Of a DNA stretch of 64,000 bases, positions 35,959 through 44,280 are shown piece after piece. Every line of letters begins with the position of its first letter. The first letter of the stretch is position 1. The position numbers and the translations under genes are program-made. Below the pieces are notes generated by a model. That model was given only the letters and a program-made list of their open reading frames with translations. It searched no databases and was not told the DNA's origin. The DNA comes from CBEUVQ01 sp965546615 (GTDB lineage: Bacteria; Bacillota; Desulfotomaculia; Desulfotomaculales; Desulfohalotomaculaceae): positions 17,385 through 81,384 of the forward strand of contig CBEUVQ010000009.1 of assembly GCA_965546615.1 (NCBI GenBank). Direction: 5' to 3'.

Positions 35959-36951
35959 TTGCACGCTAAAATCGGTGTTCCTCACACTTTGTTTTATTAT
36001 CGGTATTACCCGATGGTCAAAACTTTTTTTGAAGAATTGGGTGTTGAAGTGGTTACATCACACAAAACTTCAAGAGATATTCTTGATGCCGGTGTTCGTG
36101 AGGCACTGGCTGATGCCTGTGTGCCGATTAAACTGTTTTTTGGTCATGTGCAATCATTAAAAAACAAAGTAGATTTTTTATTTATCCCTCGAGTAGTCTG
36201 CTTGAATGGCAAAACCATTTTCTGTCCAAAATTTTTAGGTGCTCCCGACATGATAAAGCATGCTTTGGAAGATTTGCCTGAAATTATCGACACGCGCATT
36301 GATGTGCGATCTAAACGTTTTGCTATTTGGAAAGCGTTTGCTGAAATCGGAAGCAGATTTACCTCTGATAAATTGCTGGTATTAAAAACTTATTTAAAAG
36401 CAAAGCGCACGCTGGCCAAGTATCATAAATACTTACTGCAGGGTATTCCTCCGGAAGAAGCAATGATAAAACTCCATCATCCTCAATTAAAAACAAAAAA
36501 AACTGCAAAAAGCCTGCGTTTTGCGGTATTGGGCTATCCCTATATTGTTCACGACAGTTATATCAGTGTAAACTTGTTAGACAAATTGCATCGTTTAGGA
36601 GCGGAAACCGTTACTTTAGAGCAGGTTTCCCACCGTTCAATAAACAAACAGATCAAAAAGCTGAAAAAAAATATGTTTTGGACGTTCAGTGATCGTGTGC
36701 TGAAATCTGCTTATCATTTTTTTGAACAGGGCAATGTTGATGGAATTATCCACGTAACTGCCTTTGGCTGCGGACCGGATTCAATGGTCGGCAAGTATAT
36801 AGAATTAGAATCTAAACGCTATCCAAATATTCCTTTTATGAGTATCAGCGTTGATGAACACAGCGGTGAAGCAGGTATGCATACTCGGTTGGAAGCTTTT
36901 GTAGACATGGTTAAACGCAGGAAAGAGGCGAATTACCAATGCGCAAGGTAA
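35959..36951 (+). CDS. Acyl-CoA dehydratase activase-related protein, COG3580/DUF2229 type
   Basis: 330 aa. It begins HAKIGVPHTLFYYRYYPMVKTFFEELGVEVV and contains conserved cysteines in ADACVPIK, VVCLNGKTIFCPK and TAFGCGPDS. These are the landmarks of the protein group that accompanies 2-hydroxyacyl-CoA dehydratase activators. The biochemical role is not established. TTG at 35959 with AAAGGGAG eight bases upstream is the start. It overlaps the next gene by 13 bp, forming the first unit of a three-gene operon. Confidence 0.82.
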   Translation: MHAKIGVPHTLFYYRYYPMVKTFFEELGVEVVTSHKTSRDILDAGVREALADACVPIKLFFGHVQSLKNKVDFLFIPRVVCLNGKTIFCPKFLGAPDMIKHALEDLPEIIDTRIDVRSKRFAIWKAFAEIGSRFTSDKLLVLKTYLKAKRTLAKYHKYLLQGIPPEEAMIKLHHPQLKTKKTAKSLRFAVLGYPYIVHDSYISVNLLDKLHRLGAETVTLEQVSHRSINKQIKKLKKNMFWTFSDRVLKSAYHFFEQGNVDGIIHVTAFGCGPDSMVGKYIELESKRYPNIPFMSISVDEHSGEAGMHTRLEAFVDMVKRRKEANYQCAR

Positions 36952-38042
36952 CTTTTCCGCACATGGGTCATTCTTATATTGCCTTTAAGATGTTAATGGA
37001 AGATATGGGCAACGAAGTGATTTTGCCGCCGCGCCCCAGTAAATACACCCTTGATTTAGGGGTGAAATATGCTCCGGAATTTGCCTGCTTGCCATATAAA
37101 ATCCTGTTAGGTACTTATTTGGAAACAGCTGCTAAAGGAATGGATACCATTGTTACTTCAGGAGGTTTCGGCCCTTGTCGTGCCGGTCTTTATGCCAATC
37201 TGCATCAGGCAATTTTGCACAGCATTGGCTACCCGGTTGATTTGGTTTGTTTCGAAGCCCCCAAACAGCATCCGATTAACTTTTATCGCAACGTGCGAAA
37301 ACTAAACAGTGCTAAATTATCAATTCGGGCGATAATTGACGCTATTAAACGGGCGTGGCATAAATTAAAGGCTTTAGACCATATGGAAAAATTAAGCCAC
37401 CAAATTCGCCCCCGCGAGCTAAAAAAAGGCACAACCAGTAAAGTATACCGTCTAACCCAAAAATGGTTAGATGAAGCCTATACATTTAAACAAATTGATG
37501 AAGCAGAAGCAGCGGGAATCAAAGCATTTCAAGACATACCCCAAGATCCCAACAGGCAGATTGTTAAAGTTGGGCTGGTGGGTGAAATTTACGTTTTACT
37601 GGAACCGGCCAGTAATTTAGAAATTGAAGAATCCCTCGGGCATATGGGGGTAGAAGTGGAACGCTCAATGTTCCTTACAGGATGGACCAGAGATAATATT
37701 GGGAATGGCACTGAAGAACTAATGTCGGTTACCGAAGCTGCCCAACCATACCTCCCCGAGTTGATTGGCGGACATGGACGAGATACCGTCGGGCACACTG
37801 TGCTTTATTCCAAACGCGGTTTTGACGGTGTAATACAAATTGCACCTTTTACCTGTATTCCGGAAATCGTCGCCCGCACCATTTTAACTAAAGTCAGTAA
37901 AATTCACAACATTCCGGTGCTCACCTTCTTCCTTGATGAGCAGACTGCAAAAGCCGGTATGGTTACCAGATTGGAAGCTTTTGTGGATTTGTTAAAAAGA
38001 AAAAAACAAAATGCGGGCTGTACTGCCCAAATAGTATCTTAA
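36939..38042 (+). CDS. Acyl-CoA dehydratase activase-related protein, COG3581 type
   Basis: 367 aa. It starts MRKVTFPHMGHSYIAFKMLMEDMG and carries Cys in EFACLPYK, GGFGPCRAG and FTCIPE, again suggesting a metal or Fe-S centre like the preceding protein, to which it looks distantly related (both end with EAFVD plus a basic segment). In many Firmicutes the equivalents of this gene and its two neighbours are fused into one very long protein; here they are separate. Function unknown. Confidence 0.82.
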   Translation: MRKVTFPHMGHSYIAFKMLMEDMGNEVILPPRPSKYTLDLGVKYAPEFACLPYKILLGTYLETAAKGMDTIVTSGGFGPCRAGLYANLHQAILHSIGYPVDLVCFEAPKQHPINFYRNVRKLNSAKLSIRAIIDAIKRAWHKLKALDHMEKLSHQIRPRELKKGTTSKVYRLTQKWLDEAYTFKQIDEAEAAGIKAFQDIPQDPNRQIVKVGLVGEIYVLLEPASNLEIEESLGHMGVEVERSMFLTGWTRDNIGNGTEELMSVTEAAQPYLPELIGGHGRDTVGHTVLYSKRGFDGVIQIAPFTCIPEIVARTILTKVSKIHNIPVLTFFLDEQTAKAGMVTRLEAFVDLLKRKKQNAGCTAQIVS

Positions 38043-38057
38043 AGGAAGGGTAACAAT

Positions 38058-39020
38058 ATGAAGGCATATCTAGGTGTAGATGTAGGTTCAGTAAGCACAA
38101 ACATTGTGGTAATTGATGATGCCGGTCAAGTACATGTTGATCTTTACCTGCGCACCCGCGGCCGCCCTATTGAAACCATTCAAACCGGCTTTAAAAAAGC
38201 GGGAGAAGTTTTAAAAGATAAAAATCTGGAAATAGCGGCCGCAGGGACAACCGGCAGCGGGCGTTATTTGGCAGGAATGATGATTGGCGCGGATGTCATT
38301 AAAAATGAAATTACCGCTCATGCTGTCGCCGCTTCTACGATTATTCCCGATGTGCAAACAATACTGGAAATTGGCGGTCAAGATTCTAAAATCATTATTT
38401 TAAGAAACGGAATTGTCACTGACTTTGCAATGAACACCGTTTGTGCCGCCGGTACCGGCTCGTTTTTAGATCAACAAGCCGCTCGTTTAAATATCCCGAT
38501 TTCAGATTTCGGTTCGCTGGCTTTAAAATCAAAAAACCCGGTACGTATTGCCGGGCGCTGTACCGTTTTTGCAGAATCTGACATGATTCATAAGCAGCAA
38601 ATGGGTCATAAACTGGAAGATATTATCAATGGTTTGTGTGAAGCGTTGGTACGCAACTATTTAAATAACGTGGGAAAAGGGAAAGAAATTCTTGCTCCAA
38701 TATCTTTCCAGGGCGGTGTAGCTGCAAATGTGGGCATTAAGGCTGCCTTTGAACGAGAGTTAGGCTTGCCGGTAACTATCCCTCCTTACTTCAATGTGAT
38801 GGGAGCAATTGGTGCTGCTCATTTGGCCAAAGAAGAAGCTGCCAAAACCGGCAGCACCAAATTTAAAGGTTTTGCCATCACAAATATCCCTTTCTATACT
38901 AGCAGTTTTGAATGTGACGGTTGTTCCAATGCCTGTGAGGTAGTGGAAATTCATGAAGACGGCAAAGTCATCGGCCGCTGGGGCAACCGCTGCCCGCGTT
39001 GGGATTTAGTAGAAGATTAA
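38058..39020 (+). CDS. Acyl-CoA dehydratase activase (HgdC/BadF-type ATPase)
   Basis: 320 aa actin-fold ATPase. It begins YLGVDVGSVSTNIVVID (phosphate 1 loop), with IGGQDSKIIIL, the cluster-ligand region MNTVCAAGTGSFLDQQ, and AGRCTVFAESDMIHKQQ, all as in HgdC, where Cys residues at the dimer interface hold one 4Fe-4S cluster. A further Cys-rich tail, CDGCSNACEV and NRCPRW, is added. Such proteins drive ATP-dependent low-potential electron transfer to a dehydratase or benzoyl-CoA reductase, but no such partner is in the window. Confidence 0.88.
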   Translation: MKAYLGVDVGSVSTNIVVIDDAGQVHVDLYLRTRGRPIETIQTGFKKAGEVLKDKNLEIAAAGTTGSGRYLAGMMIGADVIKNEITAHAVAASTIIPDVQTILEIGGQDSKIIILRNGIVTDFAMNTVCAAGTGSFLDQQAARLNIPISDFGSLALKSKNPVRIAGRCTVFAESDMIHKQQMGHKLEDIINGLCEALVRNYLNNVGKGKEILAPISFQGGVAANVGIKAAFERELGLPVTIPPYFNVMGAIGAAHLAKEEAAKTGSTKFKGFAITNIPFYTSSFECDGCSNACEVVEIHEDGKVIGRWGNRCPRWDLVED

Positions 39021-39030
39021 TTTTTTCGGC

Positions 39031-39080
39031 AAACAGTTGGCAAACTTATAATTGTGACAAAATCGTGACATTTTAATAAT
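39031..39080 (+). promoter_or_regulatory. Promoter with candidate response-regulator sites upstream of DUF2680 gene
   Basis: TTGTGA (39052-39057) and AATAAT (39075-39080) with a 17-bp spacer are promoter-like. TGTGACA (39053) and CGTGACA (39064) form direct repeats with an 11-bp period, the spacing used by OmpR/PhoB-type regulators. Just upstream, AAACAGTTGGCAAAC (39031-39045) recurs with two differences at 41736-41750, in the promoter region of the nearby response regulator. Confidence 0.5.
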
Positions 39081-39136
39081 AGGTCTGCCATATTTACCGG
39101 ATATACTATATTAAAATTATTCGGGAGGGTTTTGTT

Positions 39137-39484
39137 ATGAAGAAAAAATTTTTTATTATTGCAGCTACAGCAGCACTGCTGGCGATGGCCATTCCTGCTT
39201 TTGCAGCTGCGACAAACGGTTTAACCTCAGAACAAGCTAAAAAAATCAATGCACTGCAGCAGCAAATAATTGAACTGCGCATGCAAATGGTTGATGAATA
39301 CCAATCAGCCGGACAAATCACTGAAGAGCAGGCTGACGCTATGAAAAACAACATACAAAATCACTTGGATTATTTAGAGAATAACCCTGATACTACTACT
39401 GGCCCGGGAATGGGTCGCGGTTTTGGTGGTGGCGGTTTCTGCGGTAATTGCCCCAATTGGCAGCAGCCGGTTCCACAAAATTAA
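39137..39484 (+). CDS. Small secreted DUF2680/YckD-like protein
   Basis: 115 aa. A signal peptide (KKKFFIIAATAALLAMAIPAFA, cleavage near AFA-A) leads to a short helical domain LTSEQAKKINALQQQIIELRMQMVDEYQSAGQITEEQAD, characteristic of the DUF2680 group, and a Gly-rich tail ending GFGGGGFCGNCPNW with one CxxC. The helical part resembles Spy/CpxP-like helices in composition, but homology is not claimed. Strong GGGAGGG ribosome site. It lies tail-to-tail with a two-component system having a Met/His-rich sensor and may be its target or accessory protein. Confidence 0.78.
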   Translation: MKKKFFIIAATAALLAMAIPAFAAATNGLTSEQAKKINALQQQIIELRMQMVDEYQSAGQITEEQADAMKNNIQNHLDYLENNPDTTTGPGMGRGFGGGGFCGNCPNWQQPVPQN

Positions 39485-39494
39485 CGTTAACAAA

Positions 39495-39522
39495 AAGGGC
39501 GTGAAGATAAATTCACGTCCTT
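39495..39522. terminator. Bidirectional terminator
   Basis: AAGGGCGTGAA/TTCACGTCCTT pair with one G-T wobble; AAATTTTT follows on the plus strand and TTTTT on the minus strand. Confidence 0.7.
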
Positions 39523-40993
39523 AAATTTTTGGTATTTTAAATGAAAATGTACTGCCCTTCCCTAATTCGCTGCTTACTTCAATAGTTCCACCGTGGAGTT
39601 CGATGATCTTTTTGCTGATTGCCAAACCCAGCCCTGTTCCTGAACCTTTTCGGGTACGCGATTTGTTCACTTTGTAAAAACGCTCCCAAATCAGCGGAAT
39701 TTCATTGGGATCAATACCCGGCCCGGTGTCGGTAACACTGATATTAATCACATCGGATTTTTCCTGCACATCAACCGTTATTTTTCCGCCCCGCTTCGTC
39801 ACTCTTAAAGCGTTGTCTAAAAGGTTAATCAGCACTTGATAAAGACGATCGGCATCAGCATTTACTGTTAATGAAACATTGGACGAATTATGCTCAAACG
39901 CAATTCCCTTTTCCCTCGCTAGAGGTTTAATTACATCTGCCACCCGCTCAATCAGCTTCACAATATCAACCGGCACAAACTGCACTTTAATTTGCCCTAT
40001 TTCCAAACGGCGCAGATCCAGTAAATCATCCACCAATCGGCGCAGCCGCAAAATTTCATGATGAATGTTGGTTAAGTACCGCTTTTTATCTTCTTCTGTT
40101 TTTGCCATGCCGTCTAACAAAGCTTCATTAAAACCCTGAATAATGGTCAGCGGCGTCCTCAATTCATGGGAAACATTAGCCACAAAATCACGCCTGGTCT
40201 GATCCAGCCGTTCTAATTCTGCTATTTTATCCTGCAGTTCGCCCGATAGCTTATTAAAAGAATCCGCCAACATACCAATTTCATCGTTAGTTTTAATATG
40301 TACTTGGCGATCGTATTGGCCACCAGCCATATCTTGAGCAGCTTTATTAATTTCTAAAATGGGGCGTACCAGTGAACGGGATAAAAATAAACTTAACATA
40401 GCTGCTAAAACAATTCCTGCTGCTGCAGCATATAAAGAAGTATACTGCAGTACCCGCAAGCGATTGTCAATTGTCAGAATCGGAGCCTGCAGCAATACTG
40501 CCCCTGCAGCTTGATTATCTATCACTATCGGTACACCGACACTAAGCACCTCGGTATTTAAGTATTCAGACCGAATTCTGTTTATAACAATCTGCCCTTT
40601 TAATATTTCTGTTAGTTCAATATCCGGCATAACATCCTGGTTTCCCATCATCATATGTCCTCTGTGGGCAAAACCATGTCCCATACCCATTCCCATTCCG
40701 TTATGCGCATAACTTTGTTCCAACACACTGCCGTCGCTGCCAACCAGGAAAATATGGGCCCCAACAGCAGCAGCGGTATTAGTCATCATGTTTCGCGCCA
40801 ATACCGGATTAGTTTCCTGAGCGATGACTTCCGCCAAACTTTGGCCGGCAGCAACTAACTGATTTGTTTGCTGTTTATAGTAGGTGTGCTGCAGCCAGCC
40901 GGTTTGGATTAATACATAAAAACCCAACACAATCAGCACCAACACAGTCATCGCCAGCCAAAGTTTTCTGGCAATATTATTTTTCTTAATCAT
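39521..40993 (-). CDS. Sensor histidine kinase with Met/His-rich extracytoplasmic segment
   Basis: 490 aa. Transmembrane segments at about 11-30 and 184-204 flank a ~150-residue sensor. Within it, residues 97-116 contain four His (97, 106, 110, 113) and six Met (100, 102, 104, 114-116), suggestive of copper or another soft metal. HAMP, HisKA with VANVSHELRTPLTII (His276) and HATPase with DNALRVTKRGG and GSGTGLGLAISKKI follow. The ATG at 40993 overlaps the regulator stop; longer readings have no ribosome site. The metal ligand is an inference. Confidence 0.92.
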   Translation of the reverse strand: MIKKNNIARKLWLAMTVLVLIVLGFYVLIQTGWLQHTYYKQQTNQLVAAGQSLAEVIAQETNPVLARNMMTNTAAAVGAHIFLVGSDGSVLEQSYAHNGMGMGMGHGFAHRGHMMMGNQDVMPDIELTEILKGQIVINRIRSEYLNTEVLSVGVPIVIDNQAAGAVLLQAPILTIDNRLRVLQYTSLYAAAAGIVLAAMLSLFLSRSLVRPILEINKAAQDMAGGQYDRQVHIKTNDEIGMLADSFNKLSGELQDKIAELERLDQTRRDFVANVSHELRTPLTIIQGFNEALLDGMAKTEEDKKRYLTNIHHEILRLRRLVDDLLDLRRLEIGQIKVQFVPVDIVKLIERVADVIKPLAREKGIAFEHNSSNVSLTVNADADRLYQVLINLLDNALRVTKRGGKITVDVQEKSDVINISVTDTGPGIDPNEIPLIWERFYKVNKSRTRKGSGTGLGLAISKKIIELHGGTIEVSSELGKGSTFSFKIPKI

Positions 40994-41684
40994 TTTTAAT
41001 CTCAAATTTATATCCAACGCCCCATACAGTATCGATGTATTGAACACCGTCAGATGCCCTGTTAAGTTTATCTCGCAAACGATTAACGTGGGTATCAACA
41101 GTGCGCAAATCGCCGTAATAATCATAACCCCAAACATTCTGCAGCAGCTGTTCCCTGGTATATGCCCGTCCGGGACTTTTGGCCAAATAATACAGCAAAT
41201 CAAATTCTTTGGGTGTTAAACTTATTGACGTATTGTTGATGTAAACTTCCCGAGAAGCAGCATTGACAGTAATGTCATTATACTGCAGCACATCACTTTC
41301 GGCTGCTTTCGGCCAACTGACAGTGCGCCTCAGCACAGCTTTTACCCTGGCAACCGCTTCACGCGGGCTGAATGGTTTAACAATATAATCATCGGCCCCC
41401 AATTCCAAACCCAGAACGCGGTCGATTTCATCACTGCGAGCAGTTAACATAATTACCGGTATCTGTGAACTCTGCCTAATTCGTTTGCAAACTTCCCAAC
41501 CGTCCGTCCCCGGCATCATTAAATCCAAAACAACTAAGTTGTAATTGTTTTTCTGCAGCATTTTCAGAGCTTGTTGACCGTCTACAGCTTGATGTGTCTC
41601 AAAGCCTTCATTCTCCAGATATAACTTCAGTAATTCGCGAATTTTTTCTTCATCGTCAACTACCAAGATGCGCTTAGTATTCAT
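40986..41684 (-). CDS. OmpR/PhoB-family response regulator
   Basis: 232 aa. Receiver with DDEE pocket, phospho-acceptor Asp54 in LDLMMPGTDGWEV and YIVKPFSPRE; the winged-helix C-terminus runs from INNTSISLTPKEFDLLYYL to YIDTVWGVGYKFE. Paired with the kinase that overlaps its 3' end. A 15-bp motif shared with the DUF2680 promoter lies 52 bp upstream, suggesting autoregulation. Confidence 0.94.
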   Translation of the reverse strand: MNTKRILVVDDEEKIRELLKLYLENEGFETHQAVDGQQALKMLQKNNYNLVVLDLMMPGTDGWEVCKRIRQSSQIPVIMLTARSDEIDRVLGLELGADDYIVKPFSPREAVARVKAVLRRTVSWPKAAESDVLQYNDITVNAASREVYINNTSISLTPKEFDLLYYLAKSPGRAYTREQLLQNVWGYDYYGDLRTVDTHVNRLRDKLNRASDGVQYIDTVWGVGYKFEIKND

Positions 41685-41735
41685 AGCTTCCCTCTCATTT
41701 ATACATCAATAATTTACTTAACACAGTATAACACG

Positions 41736-41760
41736 AAACAGTTGACAAATAACAGTTAAT
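41736..41760. promoter_or_regulatory. Candidate operator shared with the DUF2680 promoter
   Basis: AAACAGTTGACAAAT at 41736-41750 matches 13 of 15 bases of 39031-39045, and AACAGTTAAT follows at 41751. Both copies stand ahead of genes of the same locus, so the response regulator is the likeliest binder. Confidence 0.45.
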
Positions 41761-41770
41761 ACGGCGCTGC

Positions 41771-41805
41771 ATGAAAAAGGCTAAGGGTGGACACATCATC
41801 CACCC
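41771..41805 (-). terminator. Terminator of the coiled-coil gene
   Basis: GGGTGGA/TCCACCC (41785-41805) forms a 7-bp GC-rich stem, followed on the minus strand after a short gap by TTTTT. Confidence 0.55.
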
Positions 41806-41896
41806 CTGACTCATTGCTGTTTTTAAATGCTAAATATCAGCATTCCGATACAAAGCACTGCCCTTCCGAAATACCGAACGCCAGGAATTCAAAAGA

Positions 41897-43273
41897 TTAC
41901 CCAAACAAACCCACCAGTTTAATCATTATTCTAACCGGCCAAGGGCGTATTTGGGCTTCCAGCTGAGCCTTTTGTTCCTGTACACGGTCTAATTGCTGCT
42001 GCAGAATTTTAATGGATTTTTGCAATTGTTCAACTGTATCCAGAGATCCTTTCAGCTCGTTGGACATATCGTTAATATCTTGATACAAACGACGTTCCTC
42101 ATGTTCAGTGTCTTCCCTTACCCGTTCCAATTTTTGTTTTAGTTCCACTATTTCTGTTTGCAATTCCGCTATGCGGTTTGTGTAATGTTCTTTCAGTTCG
42201 GTGATTTTTGCTTTGTTTTCGCGATCCTTTTCCTTATATTGTTGAAGTTTAGTGAACATCGTTTCTAAACTTAGCTGGTTCTTTTCATTATATTTTTTTA
42301 ATTTTTGCACTTCCTGATCTGCGTCTTTAAAGCGTTTTACCCAAAGCCGGCACTGATGAAGAATACTGTTAGCTTTAGATTCCAATTTTGCCAACTGCTC
42401 ACGATAGCGAAGAATTTCTTTTTTTCTCATTGACAGCAGCAAATCTTTTTCAGAAAGCTGAGTAGATAAATGATGGTATTGATCCATAATAGATACCCGC
42501 TCAGCCATTGCCGCCGCTACTTCTTTATGCATTGCCGTCACTTCATCCAGCTGCTTTTTCAAATTATTGTTTTTAATAGCCCAACGTTCTCTGTCATACT
42601 GCCATTTTTGCTTTTGGCGCCGTAATATCGATAAGTAACGCTTAACCATGGTATCATGCAGATAATGCAGTTTAGGCTCGTAAACATATGTATCATCATT
42701 TGCTTTTTCAAAATAGGGAAACTTATTCAATAATTGTTTAACACTGTCAACAGTGCAGGGACGCCACTCTTGAACATATTCCAATACCTGCTCGGCAGTT
42801 AAACCGTTGATGTTCATTTTAAAAGCTTTAATCACCAAATGTTTTAAAGAATATTGTTGAGGTTCAATATTCCATTCTGTTAAACCCCAGTTACCATTTT
42901 CTAATTGAACAAAACGACCGTCACTAAGAAGAGAAGCTTCTTCGGCCAGTTTTTTAACTCTGCCTCTTTTGGATGTAGAGTTTCTGCTCACTGCCCGCAG
43001 ACTCATCGGCTGCTTCTTTTTTTGCAGCGTAGTGTAAAAACTGTCATTTTCGCGAGCACCTTCGGTATTTAAAAACCAAAAATTATATTTATTTTTTACA
43101 AAGCAAGGATTTTGATTTAAACAGAGTTCTACCTTCTCTTCTACCTGAGCTAAAGTGTAATCCTGTAACATTTTTTGATGTACGTAAGGGGCTATTTCTG
43201 ACGCCGATAAACCATCAAAAAATAATAATGTCTTTTTTAATACATCAGTTAAAGAACTTAGTTTACTTTCCAT
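41897..43273 (-). CDS. Uncharacterised winged-helix plus long coiled-coil protein
   Basis: 458 aa. Residues ~1-70 (VLKKTLLFFDGLSASEIAPYVHQ, then CLNQNPCFVKNKYNFWFLN) and ~140-200 (LVIKAFKMNINGLTAEQVLEYV, then LLNKFPYFEKANDDTYVYE) look like two copies of a HARE-HTH/RpoE-delta-like winged helix. Residues ~215-445 are an uninterrupted heptad-rich coiled coil. The C-terminus PWPVRIMIKLVGLFG is short, hydrophobic and could touch the membrane. No signal peptide. Not recognised as a named family; DNA- or nucleoid-linked scaffolding is a guess. Monocistronic. Confidence 0.7.
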   Translation of the reverse strand: MESKLSSLTDVLKKTLLFFDGLSASEIAPYVHQKMLQDYTLAQVEEKVELCLNQNPCFVKNKYNFWFLNTEGARENDSFYTTLQKKKQPMSLRAVSRNSTSKRGRVKKLAEEASLLSDGRFVQLENGNWGLTEWNIEPQQYSLKHLVIKAFKMNINGLTAEQVLEYVQEWRPCTVDSVKQLLNKFPYFEKANDDTYVYEPKLHYLHDTMVKRYLSILRRQKQKWQYDRERWAIKNNNLKKQLDEVTAMHKEVAAAMAERVSIMDQYHHLSTQLSEKDLLLSMRKKEILRYREQLAKLESKANSILHQCRLWVKRFKDADQEVQKLKKYNEKNQLSLETMFTKLQQYKEKDRENKAKITELKEHYTNRIAELQTEIVELKQKLERVREDTEHEERRLYQDINDMSNELKGSLDTVEQLQKSIKILQQQLDRVQEQKAQLEAQIRPWPVRIMIKLVGLFG

Positions 43274-43468
43274 ACAACCATCACCTTCCTCAATGGTATA
43301 TAAATTACAAAAATTACTAATTTAACCTATCAAATATATTCACGGTATTTCTAAATATCCCTGCGTATCAAGCTAATTTTTTTCCATATTTTTCCTACAT
43401 GTTTTTACATAATTTAACCTGCGGTTATGTTCAGCATTCAGCAGCAGATAAAAATGTAATATACTGTA

Positions 43469-43498
43469 TTGTAATCACTGCTGCTAATAGAATATAAT
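43469..43498 (+). promoter_or_regulatory. Sigma-A type promoter of acuA
   Basis: TTGTAA (43469-43474) and TATAAT (43493-43498) with an 18-bp spacer. AGCAGCAG (43439-43447 region) and CTGCTGCT (43478-43485) form an inverted repeat with the second arm inside the spacer, a possible operator. The remaining 43274-43590 stretch shows no gene. Confidence 0.55.
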
Positions 43499-43590
43499 GA
43501 TAAGTGAATAGCTTTTTATCTTAAGCATTTATACAACACTGCAGAAATAAAATACCGGAGTAGGTGAAACCGTTCACGAAGGTGATGGGT

Positions 43591-44250
43591 TTGAGTATGA
43601 TTTATGATCCGAATGAAAAAAATGTTAATCAGAAAGATGTGCAGGTAGCCAAAGGTATAATCTTTACCCCTCAAGGAGTCATTCATTTAGAGGGGCCGGT
43701 TAACGGTGAATATATCTCCAGGTTAAATATGCACCAAGGGTTAAATAATTTTCGCCCTGCTGACCGACAAAAAGAGGCTTTAAGCACAATACCTTCGCTG
43801 TCAAACGGGCGGGTTTTTATTGCCCGTTATGAGAAAGAAATTATCGGCTATGTTACTTTTCATCATCCCGATGAGTACAGCCGTTGGTGTAAACATCCTT
43901 GGGTGTTGGAATTGGGTGCAATTGAAATTTGCCAACCCTGGCGAAAATACCGTATTGCCAATCATTTATTAAAAGAAGCTTTTAGCAATTCTTTTGTAGA
44001 GGATTTTATTATTATTACCATTGAATACTGCTGGCATTGGGATTTGCGGGGCAGTGGGTTAACAATGTGGGATTATCAAAGGATGTTAACACGCTTGTTC
44101 AGCAGTGTTGGTTTAAAAAAGCGTGCTACAGATGATCCGGATATCATTGAACATCCTGCAAATGTCTTGATGGTTCGTTACGGTAAAAATGTTCCAAAAG
44201 AAGCCATTCAAAGGTTTGAACAGCTGACTTTTCGGAGTAAATATTTATAA
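43591..44250 (+). CDS. acuA: Acetoin utilisation-type GNAT acetyltransferase AcuA
   Basis: About 219 aa. The sequence follows Bacillus AcuA: NFRPADRQKEAL, NGRVFIARYEKEIIGYVTF, ELGAIEI, then the diagnostic FIIITIEYCWHWDLRGSGLTMWDYQR and HPANVLMVRYGK. AcuA acetylates and inactivates acetyl-CoA synthetase; a medium-chain acyl-CoA synthetase with the same motif is encoded at 32787-34439. There is no acuB or acuC adjacent. The start is uncertain: TTG 43591 has AAGGTG six bases upstream; GTG 43564 and ATG 43597 are alternatives. Confidence 0.87.
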   Translation: MSMIYDPNEKNVNQKDVQVAKGIIFTPQGVIHLEGPVNGEYISRLNMHQGLNNFRPADRQKEALSTIPSLSNGRVFIARYEKEIIGYVTFHHPDEYSRWCKHPWVLELGAIEICQPWRKYRIANHLLKEAFSNSFVEDFIIITIEYCWHWDLRGSGLTMWDYQRMLTRLFSSVGLKKRATDDPDIIEHPANVLMVRYGKNVPKEAIQRFEQLTFRSKYL

Positions 44251-44280
44251 AAAAGGTGTGACGCGAGGTCACACCTTTTT
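44250..44280. terminator. Bidirectional terminator between acuA and guaB
   Basis: AAAAAGGTGTGAC and GTCACACCTTTTT form a perfect stem around GCGAG with A and T runs on both sides. It overlaps the guaB stop. Confidence 0.88.

Noticed and set aside
40994..41203. 70-residue N-terminal extension of the Met/His-rich kinase
   Set aside because: It overlaps the response regulator coding sequence and lacks a ribosome site; the ATG at 40993 overlaps the regulator stop as expected.
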